A stretch of 38,134 nucleotides of DNA from Phycisphaerae bacterium (GTDB taxonomy: Bacteria; Planctomycetota; Phycisphaerae; Phycisphaerales; SM1A02), in contig VGXN01000012.1 in NCBI GenBank assembly GCA_016873335.1, positions 1 through 38,134 on the forward strand, written 5' to 3'. The notes beneath the pieces are model-generated. The model saw only the letters and a program-made list of their open reading frames with translations. It searched no databases and was not told the DNA's origin. Of this stretch, positions 1 through 8,255 are shown in pieces. The position numbers were made by a program, and so were the translations under genes. Every line of letters begins with the position of its first letter. Within the stretch, counting starts at the first letter, position 1.

Positions 1-20
1 CACCAAACGCAACGCAACGA

Positions 21-1019
21 ATGGCCGCTGGTCTGTTCGCCTCGCTGATCCTCACTGCCTGTGCAACCACGGGTGGTGGGAGCGGCACTTCAGGATCATC
101 GGCACGCTCGTCGTCGATGTCTTGGGCGGAGGTGGTGGAACGCGCCCCGAATGCGACCGTCATCACCGACGCAGAGTGGCGTCAGCGCATCAGTGCAACG
201 GGGCTGCCGTGGCGCGTTCGGGACCGCGTGAGCGGAGTGGAGATGCTGCTGGTTCCTCCCGGCGAGTTCGTGATGGGCATGAGCCCCGGCGATACCGATG
301 CGATGGAAGATGAACGACCCGCGCATGTCGTTCGAATCACGAAGCCCTTTTACCTTGGACGCACCGAACTGACACAGGGTCAGTGGTCGTCGATCATGGG
401 ATACAACCAGAGTTTCTTTCAGGATGTGAACTACAGGATCATTTCCGAGCAAGAGGCGCCGCGTCGCGTTGCGACGCTCATGCTCGGAGGGATGACGCGT
501 GAGGAGGCGGAGCGGCAGGCGGGAGCGGGCACCCTGGAGGCAACGGGCGCATCGCAGTGGCCGCTGGAGACGATCACCCCAGATGAACTTCGCCCATACC
601 TGCTCAAGACGGGTCTTCGCCTGCCCACCGAGGCGGAGTGGGAGTACGCATGCCGTGCGGGCACGCGCACGCCGCGCTACGGCGAGCTCGATGCGATCGC
701 GTGGTACGCAGGCAATGCCAATGGCAGGACGTATCCAGTCGGACAGAAGTCTGCGAACGCGCTCGGCTTCTATGACATGATCGGCAATGTGTGGGAGTGG
801 TGTTCGGACTGGTACTCGGATACCTACTACGGCGACTGCGAGAACGGCGCAACCGATCCGCAGGGTCCGGGTGAAGGCAAGCCCGCGTACTTCCGCGTGG
901 CACGTGGCGGATCGTGGGATCATGTCGAGAAGAATTGCCGTGCGTCCTACCGCCAGAACCATTACATGCCAGATCCGCGCGTGACGGATTTTGGCGTCCG
1001 TTTGGCACGTGATCCGTGA
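21..1019 (+). CDS. SUMF1/FGE-family lipoprotein (first tandem copy, N-terminus possibly incomplete)
   Basis: The protein has the C-type-lectin-like SUMF1 (formylglycine-generating-enzyme sulfatase) fold signature: VPPGEFVMG near residue 80, LPTEAEWEYACRAGT near 200, YDMIGNVWEWCSDWY near 252, and RGGSW near 295. It starts with a hydrophobic stretch and a lipobox (LTAC, Cys14), so it is probably a lipoprotein facing the periplasm. The n-region after this ATG has no positive charge, and the frame stays open to the first base of the window. The true start may therefore lie upstream, outside the window. The Cys pair of the true oxidase (CHxSYC-type) is not visible: after RGGSW only one Cys (NCRASYR) remains. 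Sulfatase activation is therefore doubtful and a structural or binding role is more likely. Immediately downstream lies a clear paralogue (1083-2249), which suggests tandem duplication. Confidence 0.85.
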   Translation: MAAGLFASLILTACATTGGGSGTSGSSARSSSMSWAEVVERAPNATVITDAEWRQRISATGLPWRVRDRVSGVEMLLVPPGEFVMGMSPGDTDAMEDERPAHVVRITKPFYLGRTELTQGQWSSIMGYNQSFFQDVNYRIISEQEAPRRVATLMLGGMTREEAERQAGAGTLEATGASQWPLETITPDELRPYLLKTGLRLPTEAEWEYACRAGTRTPRYGELDAIAWYAGNANGRTYPVGQKSANALGFYDMIGNVWEWCSDWYSDTYYGDCENGATDPQGPGEGKPAYFRVARGGSWDHVEKNCRASYRQNHYMPDPRVTDFGVRLARDP

Positions 1020-1069
1020 TCGGCTTCGTGCCTGTTTCTTCGTTTGAATCTGTAACCGCACTTGCATCT

Positions 1070-1074
1070 GGAGG
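1070..1074 (+). promoter_or_regulatory. Ribosome binding site deciding the start of the second SUMF1 gene
   Basis: GGAGG stands 8 bases before the ATG at 1083. It falls inside the longer reading frame that would begin at TTG 1062, so translation most likely begins at 1083. Confidence 0.7.
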
Positions 1075-1082
1075 ATTTCAGA

Positions 1083-2249
1083 ATGAACACCTCGCCTGAT
1101 CGAAAGTCGCGCTGGTTCCTGCTCGCACCGCTCGCTCTTGCTCCCGTCATGTGGGCGGTTGCTGGGCATACCACGACTGCACCAAGTCCATCGAAGGCAG
1201 CCGGTGCTGCAGAGGTGGCTCTCGGTGCCTCATCTCCAGTGCCCGCAACTCCCGTGCAGCAAACGCAAAGTGGTGCGCTCGACGCGGCGAAAGCGGAGCA
1301 GGCGCGCATGGCTGGCTTGATCGCCTCCGTCGCGGGCGGCAAGAACATTCCCGTGAATGCGTGGGCGGACATCATCGAAGCGGAGTGCGATGCGCGCGTG
1401 GTGACCGACGAAAAACTGCGTGCGGACATCAAGGGCACGGGCCTGCCGTGGCGCATTCGAGAGAAGATTTCAGGCATCGAGATGCTGCTCATTCCGCCTG
1501 GGCAGTTCGTGATGGGCATGAGCGTGGGTGATGACGGCGCGAGCAGTGATGAGCGCCCATCACATGAAGTGATCCTGACGAAGCCCTTCTATCTCGGGCG
1601 AACAGAAGTGACGCAGGAGCAGTGGACCCGCATCATGGGTTGGAATGAGAGTTATTTCCAGGACTTCAACTTCGAGGCGATCCCCGCCGAGGACCGCGAA
1701 CAACGGGTTGTGGAGTTGATCGAGGCGGGATACACGCGGCAGCAGGCGGAAGAGAAGCTCGGTCCAGTCCTGATGAAGAAGGTGGAAACGGCGACATGGC
1801 CAGTGGAAACGGTGGAGCCCGACTCGATCGAAGTGTTCCTGAACAAGGCGGCGCTTCGTTTGCCGACGGAAGCGGAGTGGGAGTTCGCCTGCCGCGCGGG
1901 GACAATCACTTCTCGCTACGGCGATCTCGATGTCATCGCATGGCATTCGGGGAATTCGGAGGGGCGCACGCATCCAGTCGGCGCGAAGTTGCCAAACGGA
2001 TTCGGTCTTTACGACATGATCGGCAATGTGTGGGAGTGGTGTTCGGATTGGTACGGAAGTGACTACTACAGGAACTGCGAACTTGGCGCGACGGATCCGA
2101 AGGGTCCGGGGCCAGGTCCATTTCGTCTCTTGCGCGGTGGCTCGTGGGATCACTCAGGCGACAAGTGTCGTGCTTCGTTTCGCCTGAACCACTTCATGGG
2201 TGATCCCCGCGTGACAGACTTTGGATTCCGAGTTGCGCGTACTCCCTAA
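1083..2249 (+). CDS. SUMF1/FGE-family exported protein (second tandem copy)
   Basis: This 388-residue protein is a paralogue of the preceding gene. It has the same order of blocks: IPPGQFVMGMS, KPFYLGRTEVTQEQW, IMGWNESYFQDF, LPTEAEWEFACRAGT, YDMIGNVWEWCSDWYG and LLRGGSWDHS. The N-terminus has a basic n-region (DRKSR) and a hydrophobic segment at about residues 11-27, with no lipobox Cys, so it is probably a secreted or membrane-anchored protein. A spacer of roughly 75 residues rich in Ala, Pro and Ser precedes the domain. Both copies have a roughly 60-residue insertion between the IMG.N block and the RLPTEAEWE block that the compact SUMF1 domain usually lacks. The catalytic Cys pair of true FGE is missing here too. 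ATG 1083 was chosen because of GGAGG at 1070. I see no sulfatase gene nearby. Confidence 0.85.
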   Translation: MNTSPDRKSRWFLLAPLALAPVMWAVAGHTTTAPSPSKAAGAAEVALGASSPVPATPVQQTQSGALDAAKAEQARMAGLIASVAGGKNIPVNAWADIIEAECDARVVTDEKLRADIKGTGLPWRIREKISGIEMLLIPPGQFVMGMSVGDDGASSDERPSHEVILTKPFYLGRTEVTQEQWTRIMGWNESYFQDFNFEAIPAEDREQRVVELIEAGYTRQQAEEKLGPVLMKKVETATWPVETVEPDSIEVFLNKAALRLPTEAEWEFACRAGTITSRYGDLDVIAWHSGNSEGRTHPVGAKLPNGFGLYDMIGNVWEWCSDWYGSDYYRNCELGATDPKGPGPGPFRLLRGGSWDHSGDKCRASFRLNHFMGDPRVTDFGFRVARTP

Positions 2250-2341
2250 GGAACAAGCGGTCTCGTCTGCCGTGGTGCGGGGCGAGTTGTACGGGGGTCG
2301 CCTGAACGCTATCTGAACCGTGTTGCGATACCGTTTTCGAC

Positions 2342-3901
2342 ATGGCAGTGAGACACACTTCAAGACAGTGGGCGGGTCTCGTTGCGTCTGTCGGTCTGCT
2401 GTGCGTGAGCCGACTCGCTGTGGCTGTGCCGCAGTCGCCGCCTGCTGATTCCTCGGAGTTGCAGCGTGCCATCCGCGAGATCGAGGCACTTCGGTCGCGG
2501 CTGGACGCATTGGAGTCGCGACATCAGGCGGACATGCAGACCATGGAACGGCGACACGATGCGGAGTTGACCGCGCTTCGGAACTCGCAGGGTGACCGTT
2601 GGCTCTCGCAGGAGCGGGCGGCAGAAATCCGAGAGGTCGTGCGCGAAGTCATGGCTGATGCGTCCGCGCGCGGGCAACTGCAGAGCAACGATGTTCGGGC
2701 GCAGTTGGAGAATGGGAGCTTCGCTTTCCGCTCTGAGGATGGAAAGTTCCTCCTCAACATCGGCGGACAGATTCAGGCGAGGTTTGCGTACAACTATCAG
2801 GGACCTGAGAATCAGGCGCCATCCGAGCCTGGTGAGTTCAGCCTGTACGGATTCGGTCTTCGCCGTGTGCAACTCGTCTTCCGCGGGTATGCGCTCGATC
2901 CCAGCTGGACCTACCGCATCCAAATGAACTTCAGTCAGAACAACCCCACCTATCAGGGGCCGAACCAGATTCAGCAGACTGTGAATGGGGCGGTTCTCGA
3001 CAATGCGTTCATCCGCAAGGACCTTGGTGACGGGTTTGGCATCACCGTCGGACAATGGCGTTCGATGTACAACTACGAAGAGGTGCTTTCATCGAGGCAC
3101 CAGCAGTTCGTGGAGCGAACCATGGTGTCGCAGTACTTCACGACGAAGTTCATTCAGGGCATTCAGCTGGATTACAGCAACAACTTCTGGCGTACATGGC
3201 TGAATTACAATGACGGTGGCGGAAACAGAAACACGGGCATTGCCGGGGTGAATCAAGTCACGGAGTGGGCGGTCGCAGGTCGCGCACAGTACAAGTTCGT
3301 CGGAGAATGGGAGGACTTGCACCGCTTCTACGCGCCTCGCGGAACGCCGCTTGGGGTGATGGCGGGTGCGGCGTTCAATTGGCAGCGCGGACAGGATGGT
3401 CCAAACAACTCTTTCGATGGGGATTTCATAGGAAACTCGCCCGGCATGAACTTCTCATGGACGGCGGACACGCAGTTGCGGTTCGATGGCTTCAGTGCGA
3501 CCGCTGCGATCTATGGCAACGACTTTTACGCCCGTCCTGATGGTGAGGCGTCGCTCAAATCGTTCGGTACGGTCATACAGGGCGGTTACTTCGTGACGAA
3601 GGATGTCGAACTGACTGCGCGCTGGGAGTACTTGAATGTGTCCGGTGGCACGGACACGACCTACAGCAATCCGTCGGCGTCGAACGCGCAGAACTTCTCG
3701 ATCTATACGGCGGGGTTGAATTGGTACGTCGGCGGGGAGTGGGTGAAAATCAACATGGATGCAGGGTTGACGGTGGGAGGCATCATGTTTTCCAATGGCA
3801 TCTACAACCAGTCAGTGAACAGCGGCGATTTCCGAGCGGATACTCAGGCGGGCGCGTCTGGGCAGTTCGTTGCCCGTGTGCAACTGGTCCTGATGTTCTG
3901 A
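2342..3901 (+). CDS. Phosphate-selective porin O/P-like outer-membrane channel
   Basis: The 519-residue protein has a Sec signal peptide (about residues 1-28, cleavage after LAVA) and a charged coiled coil at about 38-95 with heptad-like Leu, Ile and Met (IEALRSRLDALESRH). Then follows a beta-barrel beginning at LLNIGGQIQARFAYN. That opening, the repeated aromatic amphipathic strands and the C-terminal strand ending VARVQLVLMF are typical of OprO/OprP-type porins of Gram-negative bacteria and planctomycetes. The coiled coil probably links the barrel to the periplasmic side. Diffusion of anions is the family role, but the substrate cannot be read from the sequence. The gene stands alone, 92 bp after the SUMF1 pair, and ends 11 bp from the convergent transglutaminase-like gene. 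Confidence 0.85.
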   Translation: MAVRHTSRQWAGLVASVGLLCVSRLAVAVPQSPPADSSELQRAIREIEALRSRLDALESRHQADMQTMERRHDAELTALRNSQGDRWLSQERAAEIREVVREVMADASARGQLQSNDVRAQLENGSFAFRSEDGKFLLNIGGQIQARFAYNYQGPENQAPSEPGEFSLYGFGLRRVQLVFRGYALDPSWTYRIQMNFSQNNPTYQGPNQIQQTVNGAVLDNAFIRKDLGDGFGITVGQWRSMYNYEEVLSSRHQQFVERTMVSQYFTTKFIQGIQLDYSNNFWRTWLNYNDGGGNRNTGIAGVNQVTEWAVAGRAQYKFVGEWEDLHRFYAPRGTPLGVMAGAAFNWQRGQDGPNNSFDGDFIGNSPGMNFSWTADTQLRFDGFSATAAIYGNDFYARPDGEASLKSFGTVIQGGYFVTKDVELTARWEYLNVSGGTDTTYSNPSASNAQNFSIYTAGLNWYVGGEWVKINMDAGLTVGGIMFSNGIYNQSVNSGDFRADTQAGASGQFVARVQLVLMF

Positions 3902-3912
3902 GGCACTCCGTT

Positions 3913-4953
3913 TCAGCGGACAGGCACGACCTTGTAGGGGCGCTTGAGGAAGTCGCTCCATTCCTTTCCGATGACGCCGAGCGGGGCAATGTCGCCATCG
4001 TTCGTGGCATCGATGCTCGCGGCCTCGGCGAGCACATAGGTGCGCCCCTCATGCTCAATCGTGCGGTCGCCTTCCCGAGTCGGGACTCGAATGCCGAGGA
4101 TCGCGTGTCCAGTGCCGTCCTTCATCTGAAGTGTGACGATGGCGCACTCGGCGAGGCATGCGGCGCGAAGCAGGGATGCCATCAGCACGGATTTCGAATC
4201 GCAGTCGCCGCCGCGAAGCAGCGTCAGCAGCGGTGTGCGGAGACCGCAACGGTCCTTGCCATCCGGCAAGTCGGGGATCGTTTCGTAGGGGATCGCCTGA
4301 ATGAATCGAAAGACGGCCTCCACGCGGTCGCGCACCGTGACAGGGCGGGCATCCCCGCGCTCACGAAGGACGCGATCCGTTTCCTTCAGGACGGCCTGCG
4401 CAACGGGGTTGATATCGGCGCGACTGCCATCGATCAGCCACTGAAAGTCGGGCTCGAGCATGCCAACCTGTGCGTCACTTGTGGGCAGGACGCGGAGCCC
4501 GTGTCGCGCAAGTTTGTCGTGCTCGAGCTTCTCGAGTCTGCTGCGTTCCGCTTCGGATCGGTAGGAGAACTGGAGCGCTTCCATGGGGACACCGAAGTGC
4601 TGCTCCACCGCTTCGGCGCGCGCGGCATCGATGCGGAGCGTGACCGTGAAACGCCAGGGCTCGATCGATGGATCGCGCATACGGCGACCATTCTCGTAGA
4701 CGATGGCTGGTGTGACGTCCGCCCATGCGATGGTGTGCCGCACCATGCGCGGCGAGACGGAGGGCATTTCGCTTGGCGTCTTCAGCCATGCCTCGAATGC
4801 GGCGTTGGAGGGCGGCGATGCGCTCGTCGGTCGTTCACGGTCGGGTGCGCTGCCGAGCAGGGGCGCGCACAGCAGCATGGTCGCTATGGCCCGAAGCGGT
4901 CGTGCAGGCGCACAACATTTCCGCAAATCGCGCAGCGCAAGTGGAAACCACAT
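3913..4953 (-). CDS. Transglutaminase-like (papain-fold) exported protein
   Basis: The 346-residue product has a hydrophobic N-terminal segment (around IATMLLCAPLLGS) suggesting export. An alternative start at ATG 4878 would leave a shorter leader. The C-terminal third has a transglutaminase-like core: LLRGGDCDSKSVLMASLLRA provides the nucleophilic Cys in the usual GDC(D/R) setting, GTGHAILGI provides the His, and VLAEAAS may provide the acidic third member (Glu where Asp is common). The preceding VEAVFRFIQAIPYET resembles the helix that precedes the active site in this superfamily. The activity could be proteolysis or amide transfer; the substrate is unknown. The gene is divergent from the FG-GAP protein, with only 32 bp between the starts. 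Confidence 0.65.
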   Translation of the reverse strand: MWFPLALRDLRKCCAPARPLRAIATMLLCAPLLGSAPDRERPTSASPPSNAAFEAWLKTPSEMPSVSPRMVRHTIAWADVTPAIVYENGRRMRDPSIEPWRFTVTLRIDAARAEAVEQHFGVPMEALQFSYRSEAERSRLEKLEHDKLARHGLRVLPTSDAQVGMLEPDFQWLIDGSRADINPVAQAVLKETDRVLRERGDARPVTVRDRVEAVFRFIQAIPYETIPDLPDGKDRCGLRTPLLTLLRGGDCDSKSVLMASLLRAACLAECAIVTLQMKDGTGHAILGIRVPTREGDRTIEHEGRTYVLAEAASIDATNDGDIAPLGVIGKEWSDFLKRPYKVVPVR

Positions 4954-4985
4954 GATTGCAGGATACGCTGCAAACTGTGTGGTCG

Positions 4986-7232
4986 ATGCGAGAAACAGCG
5001 CCTGGTGTCGTCGCGCTCGCGGGCGCTCTTGCGGTGGTGCACCCTTCGGGTGCCGCCATCACGCTCGCGAGCGCCGTGTCCTTCTCACTCGCTCCACTGA
5101 CCAATCCAACGCATGTGGTGGTGAAGGACATCGATGGCAACGGGGTCGTTGACCTGGTGATCACCTGCCGAGATGTGGACGGACGCATGTGTGTTGTGCG
5201 GGGGATCGGCGGGGGCGTCTTCGGTCCTGTGGAGATTCTTCCGATCGAGATGCAGACGGATTGGTGCGATGTGGTTGACGGCGATGGCGATGGGATCCTC
5301 GACATCTATGCGTCGGTCCGCAGCGGGTGGGGCCGAGTCGCGTTCCTGAAGGGGCGCGGTGATGGGACGTTCGAGCCGCCCGTCACGACAACGGCAGGCC
5401 GGAGCGGTGCCGGCTTGGTTGCGCGGGATTTCAGCGGTGATGGACGGATCGATGTTGCGATGGCGAACTACACATCGGGCAGCCTGCAGTGGTGGCACGG
5501 GACAGGCACGGGCGCGCTGATCGAGCGGGCGCGTGATCTGGTGACGCCGTGGGCCGTCGGCATCCCCTATCCGTTTCACGTCGCAAGCGGCGATTTCGAT
5601 GGGGATGGTGATGTGGATCTTGTGTGCAGCGCGACGGGCCCGACGCGGCTGGTGGTCTACCGAAATCAGGGCAACGGCAACTTTGGCGCTGGCGAGGTAT
5701 GGGATGTTCCGCCCGTGGGAAAGGAGCGTCCCGCTCTCTCGAACCTCGCGGTCGCGGACATCGATGCCGACGGTGATCTGGACATTCTTGCGAATGGACT
5801 GCTGCTGATGTCCCCGTCGGTCACTGTCCTTTGGAAGAACGATGGGCTCGGTGGATTCGCGGCGCGCGAGACGCGCCCCGCAAACATGGAGGGGTATGCA
5901 TGGACCGTGCAGGTCGGCGACTTGGACGGTGATGGTGATTCCGACGTGCTCGCGGGTTCCGCATTGCCGGGTCGGTTGACCATCGCCGAAGTCGATGCGC
6001 AGCAAGGGGGCGCGTACGTCGCCGTGACGACCAAGTCTGGCGGGACATTTCTGCGTGACATGGCGGTTGCGGATATCGATCAGGATGGAGATCTCGATGT
6101 GGTTGCGGTCGATATCGCCGCTGCGAGCGTGATGATCTATCGCAATCAGATGGGTGGTGTGGCTGGCGATGGAGGCGACGATGGTTCGCCCGCGACCCCG
6201 TCATTCGGCAGCGCCCAAGCAGCGGTGAGTTGGCTTGCCGCGTGGGAGAGTTCAGAGGGATCCGTGGCTGGCGAGCCACCTGCCGTATGCGGAACGGGTG
6301 CTGGTCTCTGCGAGGAAGTGCATGAGACACCTGGGTGCGTTCGCACGCTGTGCTGTGAAGCGGTCTGTGGGTTCAATCCACTCTGCTGCGAAGTGGCGTG
6401 GGACCAGCCATGTGTGGATGCAGAAGAGGAGTTGTGCGACAACTTCAACTGTCCGAGCGCGGGCAGTTGCACGGAGTTTCATCCGACGCTCGCCTGCGAT
6501 GACGAAGCGTGCTGCCTCTTCCTGTGCGACTTCGATCCGTTCTGCTGTTCATCGATATGGGATGCGATCTGCGCGCGGGAGGCGGTGGAGTACTGCGGCG
6601 CTGCGGCATGCGACATTGGCACGGTGCCAGGCGCCATTCAACTTCCCGAGCCCTGCTCTTCGCGGTCGGATGATGGATGCAATCCTGCGGGCGGCGAGAT
6701 CGATCCCATGTGCCCGGCCGTCTATGAGTCGACGCTGACGAGCGATGTGCCACGGGATACGGACTGGTTCAACTTGTCGGCGCTGCCACAGTCGTCCGTG
6801 CGCATCGAGTTCAACACTGAGTGTCCGCTGATGGTGCAGGTGGTGCAGGGGGTGTGCTCTGGTCCGCTGCAGGTGCGGCAACTGACCGAAGTGCCGCCAT
6901 GTGGGAGTGGTGCAATAGATGTGTCCGTGGAACCCAACCTATGGCTGGTGCTTGGTGTCGGCAACAGGGACCGCGTCATTCGGGGGGAGTTCCCCTGCGA
7001 TCTCACGGACCCCGATGATCCGCCGTTCGTTCCTGGGTACTTCGGGCTGAACTACCGCGTGCGCTTCTCGATTGGGGTGCGCCCAGGCGACTTGAACGGC
7101 GATGGTGTCGTCAGCGGGGTTGATCTGACCGTGCTGCTCGGGGCGTGGGGGGCATCGGGCAGCGCCGACCTGAACGGCGATGGGATCGTGGGCGGCAGCG
7201 ACCTGACGATCCTTCTGTCGAACTGGGGTTGA
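4986..7232 (+). CDS. Secreted FG-GAP/VCBS repeat protein with two Cys-rich modules and a dockerin-like C-terminus
   Basis: This 748-residue secreted protein begins with a signal-like segment ([17 protein letters not shown]). About six FG-GAP/VCBS-type repeats follow over residues 40-400, with repeated D-x-[DN]-G-[DN]-x-x-D calcium loops such as [36 protein letters not shown] and DLDGDGDSD. These are expected to form a calcium-dependent beta-propeller. A 43-residue Cys-rich module then occurs twice (6309-6437 and 6468-6596). A beta-rich region resembling a pre-peptidase-like domain follows ([17 protein letters not shown] onward). The C-terminus has two EF-hand-like loops, [13 protein letters not shown] and [13 protein letters not shown], spaced like a type I dockerin and common at the ends of secreted planctomycete proteins. 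The role is probably surface adhesion or recognition. ATG 4986 was chosen over an upstream TTG (4956) because it directly precedes the signal sequence. The exact fold count is uncertain. Confidence 0.8.
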   Translation: MRETAPGVVALAGALAVVHPSGAAITLASAVSFSLAPLTNPTHVVVKDIDGNGVVDLVITCRDVDGRMCVVRGIGGGVFGPVEILPIEMQTDWCDVVDGDGDGILDIYASVRSGWGRVAFLKGRGDGTFEPPVTTTAGRSGAGLVARDFSGDGRIDVAMANYTSGSLQWWHGTGTGALIERARDLVTPWAVGIPYPFHVASGDFDGDGDVDLVCSATGPTRLVVYRNQGNGNFGAGEVWDVPPVGKERPALSNLAVADIDADGDLDILANGLLLMSPSVTVLWKNDGLGGFAARETRPANMEGYAWTVQVGDLDGDGDSDVLAGSALPGRLTIAEVDAQQGGAYVAVTTKSGGTFLRDMAVADIDQDGDLDVVAVDIAAASVMIYRNQMGGVAGDGGDDGSPATPSFGSAQAAVSWLAAWESSEGSVAGEPPAVCGTGAGLCEEVHETPGCVRTLCCEAVCGFNPLCCEVAWDQPCVDAEEELCDNFNCPSAGSCTEFHPTLACDDEACCLFLCDFDPFCCSSIWDAICAREAVEYCGAAACDIGTVPGAIQLPEPCSSRSDDGCNPAGGEIDPMCPAVYESTLTSDVPRDTDWFNLSALPQSSVRIEFNTECPLMVQVVQGVCSGPLQVRQLTEVPPCGSGAIDVSVEPNLWLVLGVGNRDRVIRGEFPCDLTDPDDPPFVPGYFGLNYRVRFSIGVRPGDLNGDGVVSGVDLTVLLGAWGASGSADLNGDGIVGGSDLTILLSNWG
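6309..6437 (+). repeat. Cys-rich 43-residue module, copy 1
   Basis: This encodes a 43-residue unit inside the FG-GAP protein. Nine cysteines lie at unit positions 1, 10, 15, 16, 20, 26, 27, 35 and 43, with Glu3, His5, Thr7, Phe22, Pro24, Trp31 and Asp32. It aligns without gaps to copy 2. Confidence 0.85.
6468..6596 (+). repeat. Cys-rich 43-residue module, copy 2
   Basis: This unit has exactly the same length as copy 1, 30 bases after it. All nine Cys and the invariant Glu3, His5, Thr7, Phe22, Pro24, Trp31 and Asp32 are kept, while most other residues differ. This points to an old duplication of a disulfide-rich or metal-binding module. Confidence 0.85.
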
Positions 7233-7240
7233 CGGGTCTG

Positions 7241-7564
7241 TCAGGTGCCGTTGGCGACCGCTTCGTACGCGATCCGCAGGCAGCGCTCCATCTCGGCGCG
7301 GATGTCCTTGTCGCTCACCGCGACCCCCTTGGACTTCAAGTCTGCGGCGAGTTTGCCCACCACGTCCTCGTCACCCGCCTTCTTCAGATCGTGGGCGATG
7401 AGTTCCTTGGCATACGCATCGATGCCGGCGGAGTCCAGTTTGGTCTTGCTCCCGAACCATTCCGCGAGCAGCTTGTTGCGCCGCGCCTCCGCCTTGAAAC
7501 GCTTTTCCGCATCGAATGCGAACTTGGACTCGAAACCTTCTTCGCGCCTGGAGAAACCGCTCAT
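7241..7564 (-). CDS. DUF1476 protein, similar to the F1-ATPase inhibitor zeta subunit
   Basis: The 107-residue protein has the hallmark N-terminus of the DUF1476 family: a short FSRREEGFESKFAFD segment, then RFKAEARRNKLLAEW. A helical body follows with DAYAKELIAHDLKKAGDEDV and a C-terminal helix (RAEMERCLRIAYEAV). In Paracoccus and other Alphaproteobacteria this family (zeta) inserts its N-terminus into F1 and blocks ATP hydrolysis. The same role here is inferred from similarity only. The start at 7564 was chosen because AAGGAGG lies five bases upstream; a longer frame to 7603 would begin with residues unlike the family. It converges with the FG-GAP gene with 8 bp between stops. No ATP synthase genes lie in the window. 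Confidence 0.75.
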   Translation of the reverse strand: MSGFSRREEGFESKFAFDAEKRFKAEARRNKLLAEWFGSKTKLDSAGIDAYAKELIAHDLKKAGDEDVVGKLAADLKSKGVAVSDKDIRAEMERCLRIAYEAVANGT

Positions 7565-7569
7565 CGAAA

Positions 7570-7576
7570 CCTCCTT
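7570..7576 (-). promoter_or_regulatory. Ribosome binding site of the DUF1476 gene
   Basis: On the minus strand a perfect AAGGAGG lies five bases before the ATG at 7564. It fixes this start in preference to the in-frame ATG at 7603. Confidence 0.75.
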
Positions 7577-7654
7577 CGGGGAGGCGGAGTGTAACGGACT
7601 CACTCATTGCATGCGGCATTCAACCATCGGAGATCGTTGCTGTAGTCGTTGTTC

Positions 7655-7692
7655 AAAAAGAAAACTGGCTAGGGCGTCCTGCCCTAGCCAGT
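7655..7692 (-). terminator. Intrinsic terminator of the small membrane-protein gene
   Basis: A perfect 12-bp inverted repeat (arms 7664-7675 and 7681-7692, ACTGGCTAGGGC and its complement) encloses a 5-base loop. Read on the minus strand, the hairpin is followed by TTTCTTTTT (7663-7655). Stem plus U-tract form a classical rho-independent terminator 31 bp downstream of the stop at 7724. Confidence 0.9.
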
Positions 7693-7723
7693 CGTGTGAT
7701 CCTGAGAAGCCTGATGGACTGGA

Positions 7724-7963
7724 TCAGGTCGTGGACTGCTTCTTGGTGAACACGGCAATGATCACCAGCAGGGCGATCAGACCGACGAATCCGCCGTTCC
7801 CAAGTTGACTGATGAACCCCGTCAAGTTGGAGGTAATGCCGCCGAAGAATGTGGTGTTCGAGGTACCGAAGATGATCTGCACTAGGACGCCTAGCCCGAT
7901 GAACAGAAGCATGATGTCCATAAGTTCGCGAGCCCAACCCTTGATCCAAGTGAATGCCTGCAT
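7724..7963 (-). CDS. Small two-helix membrane protein, unknown function
   Basis: The 79-residue protein has an amphipathic N-terminus (FTWIKGWARELMD) and two hydrophobic helices at about residues 16-33 (IMLLFIGLGVLVQIIFG) and 57-72 (GGFVGLIALLVIIAVF). A polar linker rich in Ser, Thr, Asn and Gly separates them, and the tail is basic (TKKQSTT). I do not recognise the family. ATG 7963 is preceded by AGGAG on the minus strand; a longer frame to 8026 gives an unlikely Cys/His/Trp-rich leader. It is a single-gene unit with its own terminator (7655-7692) and an AT-rich upstream region, unlike the GC-rich surroundings. It could be a small channel-like, scaffold or stress protein. The existence of the gene is well supported; its function is open. 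Confidence 0.7.
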   Translation of the reverse strand: MQAFTWIKGWARELMDIMLLFIGLGVLVQIIFGTSNTTFFGGITSNLTGFISQLGNGGFVGLIALLVIIAVFTKKQSTT

Positions 7964-8026
7964 GTCTTGAAGCTCCTGAGGATTCCTGAACGAGGCAGTC
8001 GCACCATGCCACTGCCAACAGAACAC

Positions 8027-8255
8027 TTATCGGCAAACCGACGGAGGTCGGCTTGGAAATCGCTATGAACGAAGGTCCTATAATACATTATGGAGGATCA
8101 GAACAGCCCGAAAGTGTCATTTTATCGATAGAAATCCACCTTTCGAGTGTTGAGGATGAATCCAAAATTCTTGCGGTCTTCCATCGCGGATGGCACCGAT
8201 TGGGCCGTGTTCTCTGCTGATATTCTTCCTCCCCGCATCGGAGTCCCGAGCGTCC
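8027..8255. other. AT-rich divergent intergenic region with candidate promoter
   Basis: About 290 bp separate the divergent starts at 7963 and 8256. The stretch around 8075-8150 is much more AT-rich than the rest of the window. It has an exact TATAAT on the plus strand at 8079-8084. The same bases give TATTAT on the minus strand (8085-8080), five of six to consensus. No convincing -35 at 17 bases was found on either side; TTGGAA at 8053-8058 stands 20 bases from the plus-strand box. An imperfect inverted repeat (CGAAAG 8109-8114 and CTTTCG 8140-8145) lies in what would be the leader of the ABC operon. Promoter activity is inferred. Confidence 0.45.

Noticed and set aside
96-1169. 357-codon open frame on the minus strand
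   Set aside because: It is antisense to the first SUMF1 gene and its translation shows no domain.
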